A DNA stretch of 64,000 bases from NCBI RefSeq assembly GCF_026210795.1, contig NC_089457.1, positions 2,728,001 to 2,792,000 of the forward strand, given 5' to 3'. Numbering within the stretch: position 1 is the first letter of the stretch; every line of letters begins with the position of its first letter. The position numbers were made by a program, and so were the translations under genes. Below the pieces are notes generated by a model. The model made no database searches. It saw only the letters and a program-made list of their open reading frames with translations, and had not been told where the DNA came from. Of this stretch, positions 11,601-22,286 are shown one piece after another. The DNA comes from Rhizophagus irregularis. Its lineage: Eukaryota > Glomeromycota > Glomeromycetes > Glomerales > Glomeraceae.

Positions 11601-12296
11601 CAAAAAACATCTTGTTACTTACCAATATTATAACATCTTATAGAATTATCAGTAAATGCCACAACCAATTCACTTCGAACCAAAGGAGTAAATGCAATAG
11701 TAGAAACCGCTATACCTAATCGAGCAACCTGCCAAAACCTGTGATCTTTAGTTGTTTTAATTTTAATTCGAATAATTTATAAAATGAAATCAAACTTGAT
11801 TTAACTTACTTATTAGAACCAAAATCAAAAGACATGACACATCCACGTTGATCAGCTGCAGCCATTAATAATGTTCCATTAATCGCTTCTTCTAACATGC
11901 TTGGACCATCATGAAATCCTGATTGGAATCCATTTCCATTTTGATTTACCGGAGCAAAGCAAAAACATCCAAATGCAACAGGTCGATTAATGGTTCCTTT
12001 AACTTGATTTTTTCGAGGTCGATGAGCATTTATAATGTTTAATAATAATCTTTATTTTACAATAAAAGATATAATTAATTATGCTCTGATACATAAAATT
12101 AACCATCAACAATCAATAATAAAACACCTTACCCATATACATTTTCAACCTCCTCTTCGCCTTCGGGTTTTTCTTCAATTAATACTTCGATTTCATAATC
12201 ATTATCCTTTTGAGTTTGTTTTTTCTTTTTCTCAGTCTTTTCCCAAATTTGACCTGACTTTACTCCAGCGATAAATATATCGGAAGTATTTACCAT
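8608..12296 (-). CDS. TBC1 domain family member 31 / WDR67 orthologue
   Basis: Multi-exon gene with short introns. From the ATG at 12296 (MVNTSDIFIAGVKSGQIWEK) the first exon ends at 12133 and splices to an exon beginning LLLNIINAHRPRK. WD40-type segments follow (for example LGIAVSTIAFTPLVRSELVV, SIRCYNI, AILWDMAYW, SICIWDSGSFDLLW, SILVWDFD, DGKFIVTNS), then a linker and a TBC domain: FIWR-like RVWRILLGIPQNQQAF, WYQHYWDEFPNPSTKIM and ILTREDWLELWDHLLSNDEP. These align well, from memory, with human TBC1D31 (WCQHWFEYFPNP; VLTREEWLKLFDNIFSNHP). The end, EFFTRANIVNISKVLE to KRYARE, matches the region just after the human TBC domain, but the long coiled coil that follows in animals is absent: about 800 residues against about 1,066. 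In animals the protein works at centriolar satellites and in ciliogenesis. A GAP activity is not established. Exon borders in the middle were inferred, not all checked. Confidence 0.85.
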
Positions 12297-13052
12297 TTTT
12301 ATTGTAATATTGTTAGACTCCGAATGAAAACGTTTTAGCTTTAACCAAACTGAATATAAAGAGAGTAGATCGATCGATCAAAAAAAAAAAGTGTTACAAC
12401 AAATGTAGTTAGATCAACATGTGATTGACACGACGCGGTTTTTTCTCGGATTCTGATGTTTTTCACGTGTATTTTTTTTTTAATAACTAATCGAAAAATT
12501 GAAAAATAGTATATGTTCCATGACTTCATTGTCTTCATTGTTTACATCAATGATTAAGTAATATAAATATTTTCTTCACTGCCACCTCTACGTGGTGTTC
12601 AGGAGAAACAGTTTGTATGTTGTGTATGTTGTACATCTGGCCAAGAACAAGCAAATAGTTAATTTTCTGCGTAAAAATATATTTATATTAGCATCATGTT
12701 ACGTATCACATACCGCGCAAGTTGCAAATCATTATGGAAAGAAATAAAAAATATTTCATAAGTATAAATTTGTAAATGTGATTTGTTAGAAGAAGTTCAC
12801 AGAAATAAGCTAAAAAATAATACAAAAAAAGTATATATATTATTTTTAAATTTATAATAAAATAGTGCAACCGCTTAGAATATTATATAAGATTTCAAAT
12901 GAAATGAACAATAGGACGATTGAAATCTAATTTTACTATATTGGGTTTAAATGTGTTGATTTGATATATTATTAACGATTATGACAATTATATATTGTAT
13001 TATCATATAAAATCTCCATAATACTTGAACTAAAAAATTTTACAAAAAAAAA
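12297..13052. promoter_or_regulatory. Divergent intergenic region
   Basis: A 756-bp spacer between the starts of the TBC1D31-like gene (-) and the nucleotidyltransferase-like gene (+), so it should hold both promoters. The 65-codon reverse frame at 12341-12538 has no recognisable content. An A-run directly precedes the ATG at 13053. No specific binding site was identified. Confidence 0.4.
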
Positions 13053-15319
13053 ATGGCTGATAACAATTTTCAAATTCTTGCTGATGATATTTATGAAATA
13101 TTATCTTATTTAAAAAATATTGTAAAGAAAGAAGGAAATCCTCCTGTTGATATAGATAAACCTGATTTTTCTACTGTAGGATATCCTGTACTTATTGGTT
13201 CTCGTGCTGCAAAATGGCATGTCCCTTCTTTTCGAGAACCAAATGATTGGGATTTAGTGGCAACTGCATCACAATCAATCTTATTTATTCATAGTGTTAT
13301 AACTATTACATATATTCATAATATAAAATTGATTCATTATCCAGGTGTTGGATTAAAGATTATTGGCAAATGTAATGATGCTATCAACTTTGAAATTGAA
13401 CTTGTTTCTGATAAAGTATATCTCAAGGAAATAAAGCCGAATAAGACTAAATATGAAAATCTAATTAAAGATAATGCTGTCATAAAAGAATTTAAAGAAA
13501 CGGAGAAACAAGTTGCAAAATATACTATTGATAGTACTGAAAAAAATAAATTTTTAGATAATGTTAGAAACATTTCTTGCGGATTGGCTGATTATTCTTT
13601 TAAAATTGATTCACCCAATGAATTCGAATTTGTTAAGAGAGATCAAAGAAATCATTCAAAGATGAGCGCACAAATGATTTTGGAATACTGTCATGATGTA
13701 AAAGATATAAAATTTATTTCATTATTAAGCTTTCCATGTATTGTTGCTCCATTAAAAGTTCTTGAAGTTTTGAAGACATCTCACATTTATTGGCCGGCTA
13801 ATTTTCATAAGAATATCGCAGATTTGCATTCACTAAGAATTATATTGGGTTATAGCAATGTGCCAATAACTCAACCATTATGTAGCCCAAAACGTGATGA
13901 ACAAATTGAACTCATACTGAATACTCGTATTAAGGAAACTGAAATATTGAGAGGCGTACCAGCTGCACATATCAATTTGAATAAGACCAATCAAGAATTC
14001 TTGGATCGTGATAATGATCTTTTTGTACAAAGATATGTTCCTCATGATAAATTACATGAATATGTTAAGTATGGTGATGTTCCAATTCATGAAACTTTAA
14101 AGGAAGATAAGGTATAGACTTTTTTTAAATAATGATTATATTATTTTCAAAAAATTTTTTTTTTTATCAACACTTTATATTATTATTATATATAGTCTAA
14201 AGCATGGATTAAACAATCTCTTTTTAACCAAATTGATTATCAAACACAACTTAATTGTGTGAGAGAGGAAGCAATGGTTATTGCATTAGAGAGATACCTT
14301 ATTCCAATGAGCTCTAAAAATCAAGATACCTCTTATCGTTCGGCACTTGTTAAAATTTGTACTTCATTAACTAAAGGATGGTTTCGCCAATTTGCAATTG
14401 ATAATTATCCCCGGCTTTCAAATCTTGATAAAGATTTGATGTTGATCGCTCACAATGTAATCAATGATCATCCCTTACCACAAAAAAAACGAGAAGAACC
14501 ATCAGCATTTCTTTGTAACTGGATACCTGATCTAGAGACTTTATCTATTTTTGAGCCAATTCATCTTCATACTGAAATAATCTCATCTTTTGATGATATT
14601 AATTATAAACCTGGTCGAAACAAGGATTTCATTGTCAACAGATCTGGAATTAAGATTACTTCTCCGTTAAATAATAATGTATCAATTACAGCTATTATTA
14701 CAACAATGTGTTTAATTGATTTTGAAGATTGTAATCCAAAAGCTAATTGGTCAGCATCTGTTGTAATTTGTCCCAGCGAATGTTTAAAAAATTCAAGGTA
14801 CATTATTAATAAATTTTGATATTTTTATCTCTTTATACTTTATGTTTGATATATTTTTAATTATTTTTAAGCAACGAGAATTACAAAGAGGGGAAATATT
14901 ATGATCCATTACAAATCCATACTTTTAAATATGGAGAAGAAGACGAAAATGAAATAGAGTTTACTTCCAAGCATATATTTACACTTGAAATTTTTGCGCA
15001 GTCTAATGGAAGTTGGGGTGTAGGTAATGATGTTTGGATTGGACAATCACCGATTGTTAGAGCTAAATCAGCTGATCATATCGCCAGTATACTGGGATTT
15101 CCTGAATTTACAGGTGATTTATTATTTAAACATGTGTTAGCTTATCTACAACCAGTCCTACAAAATAATGGAAGTACCCCACTTAAGCATAGTATTGATG
15201 GTTTGAAAGCTAACGGAATTATTCCAATCAATCCATTACAACATCTTTGGTATGATGCTTGGAATTATACTATAAAAAACAGGAAAGGAACATGGGAATT
15301 GAATTTTCATGCAATATGA
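13053..15319 (+). CDS. Putative nucleotidyltransferase-fold protein, uncharacterised
   Basis: Three exons join cleanly: 13053-14111, 14196-14797 and 14872-15319 (2,109 nt, 702 residues). Near residue 50 it has IGSRAAKWHVPSFREPNDWD, the GS...DxD-type arrangement of minimal nucleotidyltransferases (Gly-Ser, then a spaced acidic pair or D-W-D). A helical segment, LKVLEVLKTSHIYWP then FHKNIADLHSLR, follows at 240-270. Exon 2 contains VREEAMVIALERYL and ICTSLTKGWFRQFA. From memory, similar GSRA...DWD plus KSH...H segments occur in uncharacterised proteins of large DNA phages and giant viruses, which hints at shared ancestry. The gene is intact and spliced. The substrate is unknown, and RNA or protein nucleotidylation are both possible. 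The start is the first ATG after an A-rich leader. Confidence 0.6.
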
Positions 15320-16346
15320 TATAGTGTATATATAAAAATAGTGCTTTTTTCCTGTAGCTTCATAATCATAATACGGCCTTAAATATGTTTATCATAATAA
15401 AATTTAAATTGCTACTGTCGGATGTAATTGGTTTCCTTTAATATTATAATGTACCGACATTATTTTTTTTTTTTGTTATTAAAAAATTATAAATTATAAA
15501 TTATGACAATTAGCTATATTATAATTTTTACTTTGCATGAGTTATATAAATAGAAATATTAATTGAAATTATGAAATTCTAATCTATTTACGGAAAATTT
15601 GGTGGGATTTATACTGGTGGAAATACATTTTGCTAAAAATCTGAGTATCTATTGAGTTAAAACCCCATTTTGTGGTTGCTCGAGTGATTATTTCTCATTG
15701 GAAACTCGCTAGTCGCTAGTCGCTACCTTATCATTTTATTGCATTATTATTCAACTAGCCTTAATATTGAAAAAAAAGTAGTTTTAATACGTACTAATGA
15801 ATGAAAATCTTACACAATGAGATGTTGTCTTACTAAGAAATAATACGGATAGATCGAAATTCGAAAGCTTCTCGGAGTTGCCGAATATGGAAACAGATTT
15901 CAATAGTAATTCTTTCGGGACCTTTTCTACTAATCCTAAGAAATTTTAATTTTAATAAATAAAATCTGGTAAAGTTTGGTTTGTGAAAGCTATTATACTA
16001 GTTTACGATCAGCCTCTAGTCTGAATAAGACTAAAAGGTTTCTAGTAAAAAAGATAACTAATCAAGCAGCATCTATCTAAATTAAGATTTCGTTTATTTA
16101 TACAAGAAATATAATATGAAAACTTACTAGTTTTTTCTTTTTTTTGCAGTAAAATATATTTATTATTTCGATTTCCAACATTTTATTAAAAAATAAAAAA
16201 TGATATTTTTATCATTTTATATTATTTTTTTTAAATTTTTCATCTAATTTTTTTTACATGTACAGTATTTATCATGATTCTATCTATCTTTTGCACATAT
16301 AACAGTATACTGTATATGTGTACATCAAGCTGAAGAAACTTACATC
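15320..16346. other. Intergenic region with a possible gene relic
   Basis: About 1 kb without an intact gene. Around 15850-15950 the + strand has 33 codons reading FESFSELPNMETDFNSNSF, which faintly recalls the SFSELPEP tail of protein-kinase-like proteins in this lineage; this is weak. A short tandem (gctagtc x2-3) lies near 15708-15724. Confidence 0.3.
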
Positions 16347-17497
16347 TCATGACAATGTCATAAATTTAATTTTGAAAAGGTTCTTTAATTTATGCCGTAA
16401 AATTTTTCCTTTCTTATCAGGTTTGGTGGTTTTTACATCTCTAGATTCGACGCGTCCAACCGACTTACTGTTTGATCTTTTATAAAAACTAAAAAAGCAT
16501 AAATAATTATAAATATATTGATTTATCATATAATAGGAATAGTTTTTGTTTAATACTTACTTTTTTATTTTAGTTGAAAAAGAAACTTCTTTAGGGGACG
16601 GTCCGACTAAAGCCGCAATTATGGCCTCATCAAAAACTTTCTTCAACCCTTTTTGTGTGAATGCTGAACATTCAAGATATTTTGTCACTGCAAATTTTCG
16701 AGCAAACGCTTCACCTTGCTCTGTAGTTATAGGTTTTAATTGTAGCTTTTGAACCATTTGGGGATCATCTCTCAATTCTATATGAGTACCAACAATCAAA
16801 CATGGAACTTCTGGACAATGTCTCTGAATCTCAGGATACCATTTTTCTCCTACATTTCTAAGAGAGTCCGGTGACATTACTGAAAAGCAAATCAAAAAAA
16901 CATCTGTTTGAAGGTACGAAAGTGGCCGGAGACGATCGTAATTTTCTAGACCTATTATTAATACATTTTGTTATGAATTAACAGTAATCAAACATAATAC
17001 ATCAAATTGCAAATTAAATTATATCTTGTAATGAGTAAAAGGAAAACACACCAGCTGTATCAGATAAACCAAATAAAATTGGTTCATCGCCAATCATCAC
17101 TGTGACGGCGTAATTATCAAAAACCTAAAACACCGAAAATTGAGATTTAATAAGGGAATTAATGACAGGATAGAATCATATTCAGCCCAATTATGAAAGT
17201 ATACAATGCCTAAAAATTAAAAAAATAAAACTAACGTCAATTACTAGATAAATACTTACAATAGGGGTGTAATCACTTGGAAATTTATTGGTCAAGTAAG
17301 TCGTTATAAGTTCTGTCTAATAGGTAAAGAATTAAATTGAAAAAAAAATATTAAAATTTTTAGTTAAATGCTATATATATATATATATATACTATATGTA
17401 TATACAGTATATGGCATTGTGGATGAAAACATTCTTTTTTTTCTTTTACCTTGCCAACATTATTATCGCCGACGACAACACACTTTATTTTTTGCAT
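16347..17497 (-). CDS. Atypical Rac/Cdc42-like Rho GTPase without CAAX box
   Basis: Five or so exons. Exon 1 (17497-17450) and exon 2 (17316-17260) are in phase and number exactly like Rac1: [20 protein letters not shown]. Compared with Rac/Cdc42, residue 12 is Asn (Gly), 13 Asn (Ala), 35 Ile (Thr, switch I, YTPIVFDNY), 61 Leu (Gln, DTAGLENYD) and the TKxD motif reads THIE (Asp118 to Glu). K16, T17, Y32, D57, G60 and ECSAFTQKG are kept, so the fold and a nucleotide site are likely. Q61L and G12 changes abolish GTP hydrolysis in studied Rho and Ras proteins. The C-terminus has no CAAX box. It is extended by a separate exon into a Lys/Arg-rich tail ending [13 protein letters not shown]. It resembles GTPase-deficient Rho proteins such as Rnd in logic but not in descent. 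Total is about 235 residues. Confidence 0.88.
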
Positions 17498-20400
17498 AAT
17501 TGGATATTATTTTATAAGAAGATGAATCGTTCATGAAAAAAGTTCAAACCTTTTTAAATTGTTATAACGCATTTCGGAGTAACATTACAACAATACCGAT
17601 AGGAAGATCCGCAAAGAAACTTTGGGGACACAACTTCTTTTCCTGCATTATAATCCTAATACTAATTAACATTGAAAAATAAGGATATTATTAGAAATTA
17701 TGGATAAAAAAGGTTATTCTACTCTATAAAAATTGCATTATTTCCAATCAATAACTTTAAAAATGTTAATATTAAAAAGATGAACTACATATTGGCCATA
17801 TCAAGCCAGAATGATGTCAGTGGCGTTCTTAAATTATGTCTATGTTGGGTAAATATTATATTAATAATTTTTATCTAATTATAATTGCGTGAAAAGCAAA
17901 AGTAACATATTAACTATTTTATTTATAGAATGTCGACTACAAGATGACAGCCAAACTTACAAGATTATTATAAAAAAAAAATTATTATAGATGTTATGCA
18001 CCATAAAAGATCATAATCCCCTTCTACGTTTTACATTGAATTAAATGCATTTTGATTTCTTAAACCTTTCCATTTATTTACATAATTATCTAGCAAAATC
18101 TACTTTTCACGTAACATTAGCACCGCATATTGTACCATAGATAATTTATAAATACTGTACCTGATTTAAAAATTGTATAGTACCACAAATACTTCATCAA
18201 TACTCAAGGTGGATATTTACAAAAAGGGAGAAGATATTATAGGCATCGCTACGATATATGAAATATGGCGATCTTTAATGTGAGATGAGGTCAAGGGCCA
18301 ATTATTGTAGATTAACTTAATGTATTTAAACTGACAGTATAACCAATTTATTTTATTTATTATTATACACTTATCATTTATTAATGCATTACGGTATTAC
18401 TTTCCCATCTTATATGATATGAAATTTTGATAATGGTCATACAAAAATTCATATGATAATGACGATCCGAATTTGGAGTATGATTGCCTAATTGCTTTTA
18501 TTGCAATCCGTTATCGTGTTACCCTTTCTTTATCAAAGATCGTAAATAATCTCAAATATTGTCTTTTTATCTCACCAATTTCGGTAATAATTATAAAAGT
18601 AATATAAAATTCTTAAACTATTCGGATTAATTATAAACCTTTTGTGAGAAGATTCTATTTACGCCAATTATGGTAACAAAACATTTATTCGAGTTTCAAA
18701 TTCTTTGTTCTTAAAATTAAACTAATTTCCGTGAATTCCGTGAATTCCGTGAATTATTTTTTACAAATACCTCAATAACATTATTAACATTAACATATTA
18801 TTGTTTATTATTGTTCAGATTTTTCCTTATTAAATATAATCGATTATGAGTCCTTTGTTCTAAAATCTAGATTACGTAAGCTCATTACGAAATAAAAGCA
18901 TTTTTTTCACTACGGGTCTACGAATTACGGCATAGAAAATTAATTGAAATGACGAACCAAATTGGTAATATCGTATTTTTTGTTTATATAAAGAAAAGCT
19001 ACGGTAGATGAGTGTGAATAGTGTGAATGACTTTTTTGATTCTTTGGCTAGTGTTTATCTATGAAATTAATGAAATTACTATATTTGTACATAATAACAA
19101 GCACGACAAATACATATATACGTGCTTTGATTTTGATTGGATAAACCTTATTTACGATTTAAGCCAAATTTGTTCTTTTTTTTATTTTTTTTTTTAGCTT
19201 TTCTTCCCTTTTTTATTCAACATAAACACCATTTTTCGTTTATATTCCCCTCAATTTCCATTTCACCAACATGCTTTACATTCTTTACATTCTTTACGCT
19301 CTTTACTCTCTTCCCAAAACTTTTACATACATAATGATAAATACTATAACGTGAGTATATGTTATTTATAAAATGTATTTTGTTGATTCAGTCCTATAAC
19401 GTACTGTAATATCTAATTTTATATTGGAAATAGTCCTAGACTGGCCTTATAAGCTTACGTACATATGTCAAATAAAATTTGTAAGAAATTCTTGTGAGGA
19501 ATGCTTGTGAAAATTACTTGTGGTTTGTATATATTTATTAATTTTTTTTTTTTACTGTAAAGATTAATATATAAAGAGACATGATTAGAGATATATTATG
19601 AGATATAATTAAACCTTTACAATTTAACATTTATTATACATTTCTTGGAATCTTAATTAAAATTTTGATCTCTTTCTTTTTTTTCCTACAGATAATACTG
19701 ATAAGCATAAAGTTCAAATCATTTAAACCTTCTATTTTGAACTGCTTTCATTTTGGGAAGCGTTCCGGAGACTACACTACTGGAACTTGTAGTCATCCAT
19801 AAGGGATGAGCTTTTCTTGTGCTCTTGTGGTAGTTTGTTATAGTGTTTTATAAGAGTGAGTGCTTGAAAAGCCCAATATTTAGTTAATATTTTGATATGG
19901 TGTTTTTTAGATTAGATTGTTACCTAATTATAGAAGAAAACAAGAAAACATCTAGAAGAAGAAATATATTGTAATGTTACAGTAGTCGGTTTTTGAGATT
20001 AATCTGATTATTTTAGAATAATTGTCAATTATTCTGAAATAATCAGACTAATTAAATCTGACTATTGTTTAATGTTTAAATTTATAGTTTGATTACTTTA
20101 GATTTTTTTAGATCAAAAACTTTTGTATAAAAGTTTTTAACACCATAGAATCAAAAATAAAATTTTCATATATTACTTTTTTTTTTTTGATACCATAAAT
20201 TTTTAATTTTAAAAAAGCTTTCTCTTTTATCATTGTAATAATTATAAGGAAATTTATATTTAATGCTATTAGCTATTAATTAATGCTAGTAAAAAATGGT
20301 AAATATTTATTTATTTTATCATTATTATAAGTTTGATAATTAAATGTGATGCAGTAATAATTATAATTTTTGGATCGTTTTTGATCTCAGATTTTCATTT

Positions 20401-20637
20401 TATGTGAAATATTAAAAAAAGTGCTAAAAAAGATTTACAGTATGTCAAAAAAGAATAAAAGATGCAAATATAAAAAATTAACAACTTTTTTCTTCATCAT
20501 GCATAATTAAATATTAATAGTGTTTGTTATAAATAACATTCAACGCATTTGATTCATTCAGATCAATTCTATAAGTCTATATACGATGTATTTTTACTAA
20601 TTATTGAATGATTGTGTCATCGTCTTCTTTTCTTTTC
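17498..20637. other. Gene-poor intergenic region of 3.1 kb
   Basis: No convincing coding gene. Visible elements are an (at)n run just inside the GTPase gene's first intron at its edge, a 9-bp tandem (ccgtgaatt x3) at about 18731-18757, and a pyrimidine-rich tract at 19200-19320 with repeated cattctttacattctttac. A polypyrimidine-CCTACAG acceptor-like site lies near 19680 and a palindrome at 19979-20068. The acceptor-like site plus a GTGAGT near 19350 could belong to a non-coding transcript, but this is speculative. The 65-codon frame at 19137 is low-complexity Phe. Confidence 0.35.
19979..20068. repeat. Near-perfect palindrome, MITE-like
   Basis: The arm 19997-20024 (gattaatctgatta, ttttagaataattg) is matched by its reverse complement at 20026-20053 with three differences and a one-base centre. 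The outer ends, acagtagtcgg (19979) and ctgactattgt (to 20068), are also inverted relatives, separated from the inner arms by a poorly matched internal segment. The flanks carry taatgtt on both sides, which could be a target-site duplication. Size and structure suggest a miniature inverted-repeat element or a hairpin-forming site. Confidence 0.5.
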
Positions 20638-21857
20638 TTACCAATCCAAGGTAGATTGACCATTTTTATCATCAAACATTGATCCACGATGCAATTCTTT
20701 AATAATTTTTCCTTCAATTACTGTTTTATTAATTATCATTTGGATATGACAAGGAGTAACGCGACCATACCATATCCCTTGACCATTTCGATATACGATG
20801 ACATTGCCAGCAAATTGATGTCCTAATTTAACAAATAAAGGTTGGTGAATTACATACTAAAAAAAAAAACATTAAAAAGTAAATAATTCATACCTCCGAC
20901 ATGGCTAGTGAGATAAACAGGTACTCCTTGATTTCCCATAGAATTTAAATCCATTCTTTTCTCCTTTAGAACCTTTTCAAATTCATTTTTCAAAATAGGA
21001 CCAGCAACTCCACATCTCATATCACGTCTTTTATGTCCACAAATTAAAATTACAGCTTTATATGGAATTCTTTCAGTTGAAAAATTATATCCTTCATTTT
21101 TAACTATTTCCTTTTTATTTATTTCATTTGATAAAAATTGGTCATAAAATTCCTCAACTTTTCCCGTGGAAACGTTACGTACAATTAAATTATCAGGATA
21201 AATTAAAATATCATTTCCAAAAAAAGAAAAAAATGTCAAGAATGGTAAAGTAGAATTCTGTCTATTACTATTTGTAATTAATATTTTAGTATCTTTATTG
21301 TCTCTTTTTTTTTGTAGATATTCGTATAATACCGCTGAAAGATTTCCAGAATCTAATTCAATTACTTTATTCCAATCGGATTTTCCTGTTGAAATTATTA
21401 TATGACGAGCATGTGGTTGTACAGTACCACCTAAATTTGCTTCATGATTAATTTTTAGATTAGAAGGATAGGAAGGATGAATTGAACATGGAGATTGACA
21501 TGTGAGACATGGATTTTCCGACGTAATTTCTTCAATAGAAATTGTTGCTGTTGATTTTTTAGGTTCTTTCAAAGAAGTTGTTGATGATTTTGAAGAAAGA
21601 CTAGCAAAAGAATTCGATGGAGAAGGATTTATAGAAGTATTGTTACTTGGTGATGTGTTTAAAGATGATATTGACATTTTTCTGTTATAAACATTTTCAG
21701 TAGTAGATTTTTCTGCAGAAAGTATTGGAGGTGATAAGGAAGATTGTACAGAGCTGCAACAATTATCTATCATTTTATTACGAAAAACGGTCGACATAAA
21801 TCTTTTATGTTGAATTTTTGAAATGGTAAAAAAAAGAAAGTAAGTCCTAATAAACAT
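20638..21857 (-). CDS. AIM32: AIM32-like thioredoxin-fold ferredoxin (Suc/Fer-like)
   Basis: Two exons, 21857-20894 and 20822-20638, joined in frame so that SHVGG continues as HQFAGNVIVY and GIWYGRVTP, giving about 383 residues. The N-terminal region reads MFIRTYFLF...HKRF, basic and hydroxylated like a mitochondrial presequence, followed by a Ser/Thr-rich linker. CLTCQSPC (near residue 117) and ICGHKRRDMRCGVAGP (near 275) carry the cysteines expected for the [2Fe-2S] site of the sucrase/ferredoxin-like family, and HVGGHQFAGN is the family signature that follows. Yeast AIM32 is a mitochondrial Fe-S protein linked to redox quality control. Function here is inferred from family. A second ATG at about residue 20 (MSTVF) could be used. 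Confidence 0.85.
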
Positions 21858-22286
21858 GATAAAAAAAAAAGAAAAAAATTTTTTTTAACTCCTTAAAACC
21901 AATTTTTATAATTTATAGAATGTATTACGTCAGTTCGCATAAGCCTTCTTCCATTATAAATAACAATTCCGTTCCGTTCCGTATCTATTAAGGTAAAATT
22001 TTTTCTGCCGATCAATAATCTTCAATGAATCATATGATTTATTTGTCTAAAAAAGAATATTGAGCCGGCGTAATCCGATTACAATACAAGTTATGACAAT
22101 CAAATAAGCGTAAAATAATTTTTTATTCTCCCTTCTAAATAAAAAGTTACCGAATGCATCATTCTATAAATGGTAGCTGATTTTTTTTTTTTTAGTAAAC
22201 TAAATGCCCTTTGAATTTCCTTTATTTGCAATATATTTTATAAATATAGACTTAAGCATACATGACTTTTTTTTTATTTATGCTAT
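21858..22286. other. Intergenic spacer
   Basis: It holds the upstream region of the AIM32-like gene and the 3' end of the serine-repeat gene, with poly-T and poly-A tracts and nothing else recognised. A 5-bp tandem (ttccg) x2-3 lies near 21968. Confidence 0.35.

Noticed and set aside
19137-19334. 65-codon Phe-rich frame
   Set aside because: Generated by a poly-T/pyrimidine tract; no start context or domain.
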